Source of the DNA: Stachybotrys elegans
Taxonomy: Eukaryota; Ascomycota; Sordariomycetes; Hypocreales; Stachybotryaceae
DNA: 64,000 nt
NCBI GenBank assembly: GCA_020746835.1
Contig: JAGPNK010000006.1
Coordinates: 372,001 to 436,000 of the forward strand
Reading direction: 5' to 3'
Below, in pieces: positions 33,559-43,985 of this stretch. The notes under the pieces are model-generated. The model saw only the letters and a program-made list of their open reading frames with translations. It made no database searches and was not told the origin of the DNA. Position numbers and translations under genes: made by a program. Position 1 is the stretch's first letter. Each line of letters starts with the position of its first letter.

Positions 33559-36500
33559 GATGCCGGAGCCAAGAGGCCGAGCAGTTGAGCAAACGTGCGG
33601 CAGCGAGGATGCTCGGCAGTAGGATGTGTGTCGAGTCGAAGTCGAGGAGGGCTGGAAGGTTTAGAGCAGTCGATCAGGCATGGGTGAAGTTATCGGCCAC
33701 GAATCGGACCTGCTCTGCCATCGTCGAAGCTTGATTGGTATCGGATCTGAGATGGGGGCGGGAGTGGCGGAGAGGGTGTAGACGATAGAAGATCAAGGCT
33801 TCCAGGACGATTGGGAAAAGTTCACAAGAGTCGACAAGTTCCCAGGGACTCAGAAATGCATTAAAGAGGATACAAGTAAGATCCCGGTCCAGCAACTTGT
33901 GTATTGCGGTTTGCGGGGGGGAGGCGGTCTAGGCAAGTAGACGGATGATGGCCCAAGTGCCAAGTGCCGAAGGTGTAATACGGCTGGAGATAGGGCGCTG
34001 CGTTGGGCGGGTTGTGTGCGAGTGCAGGTGTGTGGGTGTGTGTGTGTGTGTGTGCGACGATGTTCCTAGACCTGCAGGATGCACACAAGTATTCAGAGGA
34101 GCTCGGGGGAGGGCCGTTGTCGACTCTTCTACCTTGACCCCAAGGCCGCCTCTTTCTTGGCTGACTCACGGGAAGGGCAAATGTAACTGGTAAGGGTAGG
34201 GAAGGGAGCCAGTAGGGGCGATAAACGTCAGGCACAGATAAGCGTCAGGGTCCCACCGATGCCGTCAACAAGGGGAATGCTCCAGACCCAAAACAGATGG
34301 AGGGATCAGTGGATAATAACGGGTGGGTGCATGGATGATGGATACAGGACACATCAGAAGGGAGCCGGAGAGTTTGGGGGAGCCGAGCAGTAACTATTCA
34401 GAGGGAGGGAGGGAGACAGAGAGAGAGAGAGAGAGGGAGGAGAAGGTGAGAGTGGAAGAGAAGCGGGCGGATTGCCAAGCAGGACAGAGCAGATGACGAG
34501 ATTATTGAGGATGGATGATGGATGATGGATTTCGAAGACCAAGTGCAAGCACCTCGTGATGCGTTCCGTCGGCCGGGCAGAGGCGGTCGGATCGTCATCG
34601 GCCTCTGGTGCTCGCGCGCGCAAAGCACCAGAAAAATGGCAGTGCCTTCGGCTGGCAATAGCCGAGACCGGGGGGGACCAAACGTACACACAGCAACGAC
34701 TGAAGCTAAAAAGAGGCGTGCGCGACGCCAATCAAGGGAGGATAGTGATATAGAGCTGGGCTGGACTATGGGGTTTCAAATTGAAGCAAAGAAGAAGAAA
34801 AAAAAGACAAAAAGACAAACCGGAGGCGAGAGGCAAGAAGAGGAAAGAATGCCATGATAAGAAGGGGAATGAATCAAAGGCGGTCCAGGAAAATGGTGGG
34901 AGACGAGCGACCAAGGCGACGAGGCGCTTGCATGGGCTCGATGAAAGCAGCAGCCAGCGAATCGAAGCCTCGGGGTGCCTGTACCTCTCTCCCGCCCTGT
35001 TCCCGTTGTAGCCGCTACCCGTAGGCCGGCGGTGCAGCTGCTGGGCGAGGAGGTTCCGAGTACCTCCCCATCCTTGCCTGCCAGCTGCGCTCTTCGCACC
35101 TCTTGGAACCTGAACCTGTGATGGATGGATGGATGGATCGAAGTGGTCATGCAGGTGGGTTGTTGATCTCAGGTCCATCCTACTGTGCGTGCATGCATCT
35201 TACCAGGTACTACTTGCTTGGATGCTGTCGAACTCACTGTGTTGATCATGACATTCCCTCTGACGATGACGACCACTCGTCTAATCGACTACCAAAGGGT
35301 ATCAAGGTACGCGCAATGGATTTAGTACAGTAATTAATTCGTCTCAACTTGATGGCTTGAACCCAGTGGCTTGCATGTCGGGCTCAGGCATGTACCCAAA
35401 GCTGCCCCTCTCTTCTCTCTCTCTCATCTCTCACATGCCACATGCCGGTGCAGTCACTCGCCCATAGCTGCCACTATCCGTCGATATAGCGGCGTGTACC
35501 TTGTGCTCACCTCACCTCGCAAGCCCACATTCGACGAGCCGCCTGCCTCCTATCAGCCCAAGTTGGCGTCGGTAGGCAGGCAGGCAGGCACTCCACCAAC
35601 ACTCGTCGCAATCCATCTCCACCAACATTCACGATGGACACCACGAGCCAGCCATATCCATCATTGCCTACATACATACTTCACTCTAGTTGTACTGCTC
35701 AACCCTGTGCCGAATCGGGTCGCTTACTAGGCCTGCATACACGATTCATGACCTGCACTCGCCCGTTGTCCATTCATCCATTTCGGGAACAATCCATGTT
35801 GTCTGCCTATTCACTGGCACTTGCTTCTCTCTCGTTGAGCTTCCTCCTATCCATCCTCAAGACCATGCCAGGCACCCATTGTGGGTCGTAGGCCATGCAG
35901 CCTCCCGTTGGCTTGACATGGCTTTGTGCCGGAGCCATTCCGTCCCATCACACTGTTATCGGCCTCCCGGATGAACCCGTTCTTTGCCTGCCCGTTCGTC
36001 GTCACCTCTACTCGCCTCTCCTCTCCTCGTGCTGTCCGTCGTATCTACCCTGGTCCATTATCGCGGCCGCCCACCACCATCCGCCAGCCGCATCACGAGA
36101 TGCTCCCTAATGTTGGCAACCTTCCGTCCTTGGCCTACTTAAATATCTCATCTCTCTCAAACGCTGCCTTTATGCATAGAGAACTGGCTTGTCGCCTCAA
36201 CCGAGCCTCCACGCCGTACCATGAGTCGTATCACTGGGCTCATGGATGTGGCTCCCCAGACTTTGTCCTTGTTTGGTACACTATAGCCTCACGCACGGAT
36301 TGCTGTTTGGGGTCGATCTTGTGGAGTTTCCACCTTATCAGCCGTGGTCCTATCCGCACATGCATACATAGTATGTAGCAGGACTCCCTTCCAGGCCCAA
36401 AAATGCCCGATACCTCGGGGACAGTGCTCACGGCCATGTTCATGGTGCCGTCTTTCTCTCTCTCAACGAGGTGTCATGCAGGCAAGGAGATAGGATGTAA

Positions 36501-36762
36501 GAAAGATGTCGTATGCTACTAATTACCACCTGCAGGCCTCTGTTTTGATGAACCAACAAATCACCCAGCGCCAGGCGTCGCCATCATATTTGTTGTCCTA
36601 CCGAGATATACGTGGTAGCTTTACAATCCATGTAGATGCATCTTGCATATGTAAAATCTCCACAAACACCCACAAACACCCACAAACGCCACCTGGTTCG
36701 CCCATTGTCTACCTATCCATACATGTACATGGTTTTGTTAAATACTGAAATCAAGATGTGAA
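33559..36762. other. Gene-poor 3.2-kb interval upstream of ATG13
   Basis: No gene I can support. It contains simple repeats: (GT)n at 34036-34054, (GA)n near 34418-34434, (GATG)n near 35119-35135 and (GGCA)n near 35576-35590. A tiny minus-strand frame, MAEQVRFVADNFTHA (33721-33674), lies in the likely ATG13 leader and could be an upstream ORF. Its right end is the 3' region of the ankyrin-RCC1-BTB gene. Confidence 0.45.
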
Positions 36763-39700
36763 TCACGCCGGTGTAGTTGCCTGGCCACCCCTGTTCTTGA
36801 ATCCTCTCCTTCGTGGAGTCGCCTGCTCGCCACCTCCTCCCTTCTGTCTTCCGTGGCCTCTTCCCTCTTCGTTTCCTGTCCCGTTGCCCTTGATGCTGCT
36901 GTTTCCATTTCCATTGGCATTGGCATTGGTGCTGGCGCTGTTGTTGTTGCTGGCACGAGGCTTGCCCTGCCCCCTGCGCCCACGTCGGCCTCCCTTCTCG
37001 TCCTTGTCCTTGTCCTTGGCCTTCTCCCTCTCCCTCTCCCTCCCCTTCTCTTTGGCTTGCTTACGCGCCTCCTCTTCCTGCGCGCGCCGGCTTTCCTGAT
37101 CCCACCATTCCTGGAAAGCCTGTTCTTGTTGAATCTCCTGCAGTGACCGCTTCGCCACAGCCTCCTTGACCAATTCCTGCTCCCGTCTCTGCTGCCCAAT
37201 AATGTCCGCCATGCTCGCCGCCATGGCTGGTTCCGCCTTGTGCACAGGTGTCATGTACGATTTGGAGTGCGGCACCATCGGCTTCTTCAGGGTCTGGCTT
37301 TGTGACACCTGTTGTACAGCCGGGGAGCTGCTCATTCGTCCCTGCCCTGGGAACCTCGTGTCTGGTGATGCCGTCCGCCTAGGCACAGAGCGCGGGCTGG
37401 CTTCCGAGGCAACCAGCGGCTTGACGCTTGCCGATGCGGTGCGTACGACAGTCTGTTCCGAGCTCATAGCATCCTTGAGTGAAGTTTTGGGGGCCGGAAC
37501 AGCTGCCTTCCACGGCGCTGGTCGGCCACCTTCAGGGACTTTCTCCCACGGAATTCTATTGGCTTGCTCGTTTTCTGCTGCGGTCTTCGCCTCGGCCTGC
37601 AGCTGCATCTGCCTTTTCCGTTCCTTCTGGGACATCTTTGTCTGTTGTTTATTCGCTGCTCCATCCTTTGATGTCTGCGCGGCTACCAAGCTTGCCGTCA
37701 ATGCTGAAGTCGACGAGGCCTCTGACATGATATTCTTAAGATCCAGCTTTGTCGTAGGCAACGTAGCAGGAGCCCAAGGACTGCCCGTCTTTCCCTTACC
37801 ACGAGGCGATGCAATGTCCTGTGGGGATGCGTCGGCAATGGAGCCTGGGGCGGCAGGCGGAATAGAGCCAGGTACAGGACTTCCAAATGGGTGAGACGAA
37901 GTCTTGTCTTTCGACTCGCGCCATGATTTGGGCAGTTGAGGTATGTTGTCTAGATCAAGGTCGAGTCGTGACTGCTTTGGTGATGTGACCCCTGACATCG
38001 GGGTGTGAATGCCAGAGTTGTCCTCGTCATCCATAGTGAAGATCATGTCAGCAAGTGACTCCTTCGGCCGTAGACTTGGGCTGAAGGGTTCGTTGCGCCC
38101 ACTCCTTGACTTGCGTCGCGAGGAATCAGGAGTCGCCATGGTCGATTCATCCAAGCTACCAAATCGAGTTTTGTACGATGACGACAGCTTCTTCTCGTCC
38201 TCTCTTTGGCTTGCTTTGAAGGCAAATTCCTTTACGCGTCGTTGGCGTTCCTCCTCTATATCCGCGGCGAGGTCAGGGTACTTTTCGTGCAGGAGTGCAT
38301 CTGCTCGTCCACTTCTCGCAAACGGGAACCTTGCAAGCTGATTATCGCGGACAACTTCATCCAGCTCCTGGAGTAGGTCCGTCTCAAGTCCGTCAAGGAG
38401 GTGGTTCTCGAGCATCGACTCCAACTGAAGGCAAATGTACTCCAAGCCAGTGTCCTTGAAGCTAGTCACCGAGAATGGACTGATCTCGTTGAGAAGATTG
38501 GCAATGTTCCTTGTCGTCACAAACTTGGCAATGATCTTCTGGCAAATTTGGGACAGCCGATCCAGCATCAGCTCATCGGCCGCGCTCATGACATCCAGGA
38601 TCAGTTCTGAAAGGTCGTCAATCGTCGGCATGGCCACATTGTTGAACATCTCCTCGCCACAGTCCGAGTAGATGTACCGCAAAACGTAATCGAACGTGTC
38701 GGGGTTGATATGTTTCAGGTCGACTCGCAGCTTCTCTTTGCCTTGGAGTCCTCCACGGCGATCAGCAAGCCATTGGCCTTGAGAACGGCCGTGGAACATT
38801 CCTTCAAAGAAGGGACATCGCTGGCAGATGAGTTGGCCATGTGCCTCGATCTCTGCGCCGTCCAGTTCGATAATGACATCGCCATCGTCAAAGTACCTGC
38901 GGTCTGCAAAGGCTTCCTGCAGATCGGCATCCAACGATGGCGCCACAAATGCCTGCAATCGTGCCGCTGCTTCCAACTTCGTAAGTTGAAATTTGGTAGC
39001 CAGCTTCATGACTTCCAGCCTGACTTGGCGGTAACGGTGAGCCAATGGTGGCGCCTCTCGCGTGTATTTCCATACCGGGACACTGCTGTCCAGGTACAAA
39101 TAGACAACAAAGTTCAGCACAGTCCACAGATCAACCCCTTGCAATGTTAATATCGTCTTGCCATCCGTGTTTTCGATATCGACCCCCTCAATATCGAGAC
39201 CTGAGCGTCCTCGGCGATGATCAGCGAAAAGTCGACGGAGAATGACACTCCTACCCGTCAACAGCCAGCCATGAACAGGAATCTTGATATCAGGCTCAGC
39301 AGAGGTGCGGATCTGTACCTCTATATCCTCGTACTGAAAAGCGCTTGCCTGAAGCCACCGCAGTAGTTCAGTCTCGATATCTGGGGAGCGCAAAAGTTCG
39401 TGGGTCACAGAACCAGGTTTCTCCCGAGCGATGGCGGCATTCCAGGCCTTGCGATTATCGGCATCGGCCGATGATGTTGTGACTTGAAAGTCTCGCAGGC
39501 AAAGGAGCTCGCCAATGTCGTTCCACAGAGATTGTTCTGCAATTTTGACTTCCTCTGACATAACCTTGCTATCCTTCCGGATGGCAGCAAAGGCACCAAA
39601 GATGGAGCTTCTCACTGACACGCAGTTGGAGATGTACGGTACTCGCTGGAACTTGAAGTCCTTCTGCTTGGAGCCAGACAGCTCAAACGCTGCGGCTTTC

Positions 39701-41641
39701 CCCTTGGCTCGCTTGACCCTCCTCCATACTGCACCGGACTCTGTGCAGATTATGACGGAGCCATTTTCACCCACATCAACAGACACCACTCCATCTTTGC
39801 GAGAGTTCCAGATGCACTGGGGCTGGGTGATTGCCCCTTTAATCTTGACTGGGTTCGTCGTAGAGCCAGCGGGTTGGTTCATGTCAGCTTTCGAATTCAA
39901 CTCCATGGTGAAGAGATCACCGCGTGCGGTGACTGCCGCAATAGTGTTGCCTCCTGACGCGACATAGCTGATCTCCTTACGACCTGGGTCATATCGGTTC
40001 GAGAAGGAGGTTGTGCTCAAATTGTGGTTTGTAAACACATCTGGAAAAGGAAACTTGACCAGATTGTATCCATAATTTGAGAACACCCATACGGTGTAGT
40101 TTGCTAACAAGCACGTGGTGGCTTTGTCGATAGCTGATACCATCTCAATCGGGGCTGAGAGAAGTGAAGCCGCCACCTTGCGAGGGGTCTGCTGGATATC
40201 CAGTGACCTGGAGTCGGCATCCATGAGGGCCAGCTGGCCGAGGTTCCTGCCCCAGCAGTATAGTGATGTACCAGTGTAAGCAACAGAATGGACTGCGGAG
40301 GCGGCGATTCCCTGAACAATTTCCTTCTTTAGGGTACCAAAAACTTGACGCGGAGTCAGGCTCATTGGTTCTTCATCCGCCCTGGCTGGAGGAGGCAGGA
40401 CGTAGCCCAGCTGGGAATCCGAATTCAAGCCCCAAGTCCAGAGCTCACCGTTACCCGCGATCGCCATGGAGTGGTTCTGACCAAGGGCAATGTGGCGAAT
40501 CTTCTTGTCGACCAAGGGACCTTCGACGGGAACAAATTTGAAGCGTGTATTCTCGTCACCCAAGCCAAGTCTTCCTCCACGTCCCACTCCACAGATGTAC
40601 AGGTTGGAGACGGGGTCCGTGGTCAGGATTGCTGTATGAAGCTTGGACAAGACGACATCCTGGATCACCAGAGGACGATTCCTAAGGAGAGTTGGGATTT
40701 CTTCGAGATCGGGAAGAGTAGCAGATGAGTCCATATCGTGGTGATCCAGGTAGGATTGATAGAATCGATGAAGAAGATGATCTGGTCGCTTTAGGAGAAT
40801 GCGCTCCGGGTATTGACGGTCATCCTCATCTCCGACACCCAGGGACAGGTTCTTATTGCTGCCAAACATGAAGAGTTCGTCGCCTTCAATTGAAGCTCTA
40901 ACCCCGGAAGTGGTCTTGGGTGCGCTGCGAAACAAGGTCAGATCAATGCGCTTGAGCGGGAGTGTAAGGGGTTACTCACGTAGTCATGAAGTCATCGACA
41001 CTATCCCCCGTGTCAGAGCCAGCATCAGAAGCATCCGAGGACTCGAGATGGGTGAGGGATCGTGTAGCAATGGTAGAGTTGTAGACGTCAAAGGGACTAT
41101 TGTTCTCATGGTCCTTGGTCTTGATGAGTTGTCCGACCTTGCTCACAGGTCCCGATGTGTGGTTAGTCAGGTCAGCGCGCTCCTTCTCCAGGAGCATTCT
41201 TGCGATGGCCACATTTCCAACATACAAAGATCGATGCAGGGCATTCCAGCCGCTCTCGGGATCTTGTACGTAGATGTCGACTGCAGGATGCGCGAGGAGC
41301 GCCTTGACAAAGTCCAGGGCGCTGGGGTTGGTAGATGATGCGGCGCGCAACAGCACAGTCAACCCGGCATGGTCGCGACTATTGACGTCACCTCTATTAA
41401 GGACGACATTAGAGTCCTTGGCCCTGGGGCCAGTAGGCGCGAGGCCAGACGACTTGCGCGGCTTGCCGGGGCGAGGCGAGGAGCCGTAAGCTCCGGGGCT
41501 TCCACCCGGATAGCTACCTCCAGCAGCTCCAATCACCGGACTCTGGGACAATGCCTGGGAGCTCTGGGCCGAGGGAGCCAGCAGACGCCGAAACCTTTCG
41601 ACATCGTTGTCCCAGTAATATTTCCACAGCAGATGACTCAT
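36763..41641 (-). CDS. Ankyrin-RCC1-BTB protein, IBtk/Btb-type putative cullin-3 adaptor
   Basis: Minus exons are 41641-40980 and 40924-36763, with one 55-nt intron (1607 residues). Residues 1-220 contain ankyrin repeats (SRDHAGLTVLLRAASSTNPSALDFVKALL, then SGWNALHRSLYVGNVAIARMLL). RCC1-type repeats follow (DELFMFGSNKNLSLGVGDED, CGVGRGGRLGLGDE, LWTWGLNSDSQLG, YCWGRNLGQLAL). Two BTB/POZ regions come next (IPVHGWLLTGRSVILRRLF; IIELDGAEIEAHGQLICQRC). The architecture matches human IBtk and its fungal relatives, which are thought to recruit substrates to CUL3. The C-terminus has a Glu/Arg/Lys-rich helix (QAFQEWWDQESRRAQEEEAR), then a Lys/Asp block and an Arg/Gly/Asn tail (RGRRGQGK, RRRGFKNRGG) that could bind RNA or act as a nuclear signal; that is inference. 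Confidence 0.9.
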
Positions 41642-42219
41642 GGGGTGGTGGTATTCGTCGGTCGATTTTGGGACTCGTCCAGACGCTCGGACAGAGCACC
41701 TCGCTGTGAGTCTCGGGGGATCACGGCCTGTTTAAAGGTGCTATTCGAAGCGTCGGAGAGGTCGGGTGAGCCCGTTGGCACGTTTGTCGGATCGCACTCG
41801 AGTCGAAGGGGTCCTGTTTGATGGATGGGAAATGTAGTGAGGGTAATATTTCGCGATATCGCCACCTGGCGGAAGGGGGTTGCTCTACTGATAAGGTGCC
41901 CTGTGAATATTATAGCGCGCTTCTAAGGTTCCTGGGTGGTTCAGTTGCAACGAGGGGCAGCTGGAAGCGGGAGCGGCGCGGGGTTGCACAGGTATCTTTT
42001 GGTGCTAATATCGGATCCGTGCGGTGCGGAGAGCTGCAGCTTGACGATGAGCTGGCTTGGAGAGGGGATTTGGACAAAGCGTATGAGGTTGTTGGGAGAA
42101 GATGACGAAGGGGAGGCGTCAGTAGTCGAAGTTGTTGAGGTGCCTTACCTACGTTATCTAGGTAACTCCCGTCCCAGCAACGAAAGTTCCTGAGGCAGGT
42201 GCGCCCTGATTGAGTCACT

Positions 42220-42240
42220 GGGGGGGGGGGGGGGGGGGGG
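42220..42240 (+). repeat. Poly-G homopolymer of 21 bases
   Basis: An uninterrupted run of G follows TTGAGTCACT. Long poly-G is rare in fungal genomes and difficult to sequence, so its length is uncertain. Confidence 0.9.
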
Positions 42241-43095
42241 CACTTGGGGCAGTCACAGGCGCATTCCATCAAGTCCACATCAATTACACCACATCCGCCT
42301 GTCCGCCCTCCGGAGCTTGTATTCCATCTCCTTGTTTGCTACAGATGAATTCTGAGGCCAGCTCCATCCACACCTCGATCCTTACTCGTACCAGAAGCTA
42401 CCAGAAACCGGGTTCGATTCGCACTGCCCGCCGCTACAAGTAGTCAGGTCCGGTCCCAACCAATAACAGCGATGAATTCAGGTGTGTGGTGAACTGGAGG
42501 GCAGATAGGGCTCGGGGCACACAATCCCACCTCTGCCTGGTGGTGCGGCCAATGTCCATCTGGCTGCCACATGCATTTATTGGACAAATGGGATTCGCTG
42601 GAGCTTCAGCAGCGCATGAGAGGGGTGTCCAATAATGTGTGGGTGAACTTCCCCACGCAAAACTCACTGCCGGCATGCAGGCACTCTAGGTTCCATACCT
42701 CGCCCTGCCATGCCATGCCTTGAACGAGGAAGCGGTATCCGTTCATGCATGCATGCACTTCTGCGGGACGGATTGCGAACCCCGGATGAGACGGGGGCCA
42801 AATGCTCTAGCGTCCAAGGAATGAGCCCACAGCTTCGTGCAATGGATATCTGTTGTGTCTCTTCTAAACACACCCGATCAGAGTATCACCCTGGGGTAGA
42901 GAAGTTAATGACACAGCCGAACCCAGGGAAGTTATAGTGTCGTGATACCTTGCCAATCTCACATGGCAAATAGATTAGATGAAATGAAATGTAGAGGAGT
43001 AAGCACTTCGGCTTCGTCTCATCAATCGGAATAACTGCAGTTTGATTTAAACGCAGTCTGAAAGTATACCTTTTTGAAAATATCAAGGGCGCGGG

Positions 43096-43105
43096 TATAT
43101 AAAAG
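43096..43105 (+). promoter_or_regulatory. TATA box of the F-box-like gene
   Basis: TATATAAAAG is a strong TATA consensus. Transcription would start near 43130, giving a leader of about 850 nt that contains the CT-rich repeat and a 5'-UTR intron before the ATG at 43986. Confidence 0.5.
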
Positions 43106-43514
43106 TGCACGTAGATGGGTGAAGCTATCGCCGTATCATTGCAACATACGCTACGCTCCTAACACGTCGGTTACCCAACCGCACGCCACCATTTGATCGC
43201 TACATTCATCACTTTAGGTTTCAATTCTCTTCTTCCATTCAACATTACTAACTATCCCGCCGCCTTGCTGCCACCGTCCTGCAAGCACTCGAAGCTGTGT
43301 GCCAGCTGCCGGCCGGCCGTCCGCCTTCTCGCGCCGGAGCACACTTCCTTTACATCCACAAGCCCCCCGGAGCACATCCGCCTCACAACACCTAGGCAGA
43401 GGGGGTTCCTTTATTCTTCTTACATTAGTAGGCTCTGCTGATCCTTCTCCTCCTACACCTACCATATTTCTATAACCCCTCCTCCGCTTCTTCCTCTCCT
43501 CTATCACTCTATCA

Positions 43515-43578
43515 CTTCTCTCCTCTATCACTTCTCTCTTCTATCACTTCTCTCTTCTATCACTTCTCTCTTCTATCA
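43515..43578. repeat. 16-bp tandem repeat, four copies, in a CT-rich leader
   Basis: The unit CTTCTCTCTTCTATCA occurs at 43515-43530 (one mismatch), 43531-43546, 43547-43562 and 43563-43578. It lies in the probable 5' UTR of the F-box-like gene. Confidence 0.9.
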
Positions 43579-43792
43579 CTTCTCCATCCCTCCACACTCC
43601 TCCTCCTCTTCATTTTCACCCTTCTATCTTCCCTCTCCTCAACCCTTCACCCTTTCAACCTTCCCCTTCACTGCCCCGGTTTGCTTCTACAGCCTCAAGA
43701 AGCATCCCAGAGATCCCGCTGCTTCGAGAGCGAACACCGCATCTCTGGTGGCCTGATCATTTGCACGCATCATTTGCTTCAATCGTTTAACG

Positions 43793-43882
43793 GTAAGTGT
43801 TCCTCTTCGCTTTCTGCTTTCTACGCTACTCTTTTCCTCCCATATCATCGAACCACTTCCCTTTTCACTTTCATCCCAACAG
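43793..43882 (+). other. Probable 5'-UTR intron of the F-box-like gene
   Basis: GTAAGTG donor at 43793 and a pyrimidine-rich stretch ending CCCAACAG at 43882 define a 90-nt intron about 100 bp before the start codon. Confidence 0.55.
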
Positions 43883-43985
43883 CCAAAAAAGCCCGAGGCC
43901 AGAACCTTCTTTCGTCTAACCTACATCGCCATCTAAAAGCAATTACAATACTGATTGAACTTAGAACCAATCTCAAGCCTACAAA

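Larger units (their letters stand above)
41642..43985. other. Intergenic region with poly-G tract and F-box gene promoter/leader
   Basis: Divergent promoters of the ankyrin-RCC1-BTB gene (left) and the F-box-like gene (right). It holds a 21-base G run (42220-42240), a TATA element (43096-43105), a 16-bp tandem repeat (43515-43578) and a 5'-UTR intron (43793-43882). No gene is supported between about 42250 and 43090. Confidence 0.5.

Noticed and set aside
42290..42435. Possible tRNA because of GGGTTCGATTCGC
   Set aside because: No acceptor stem or D-arm can be paired around it.
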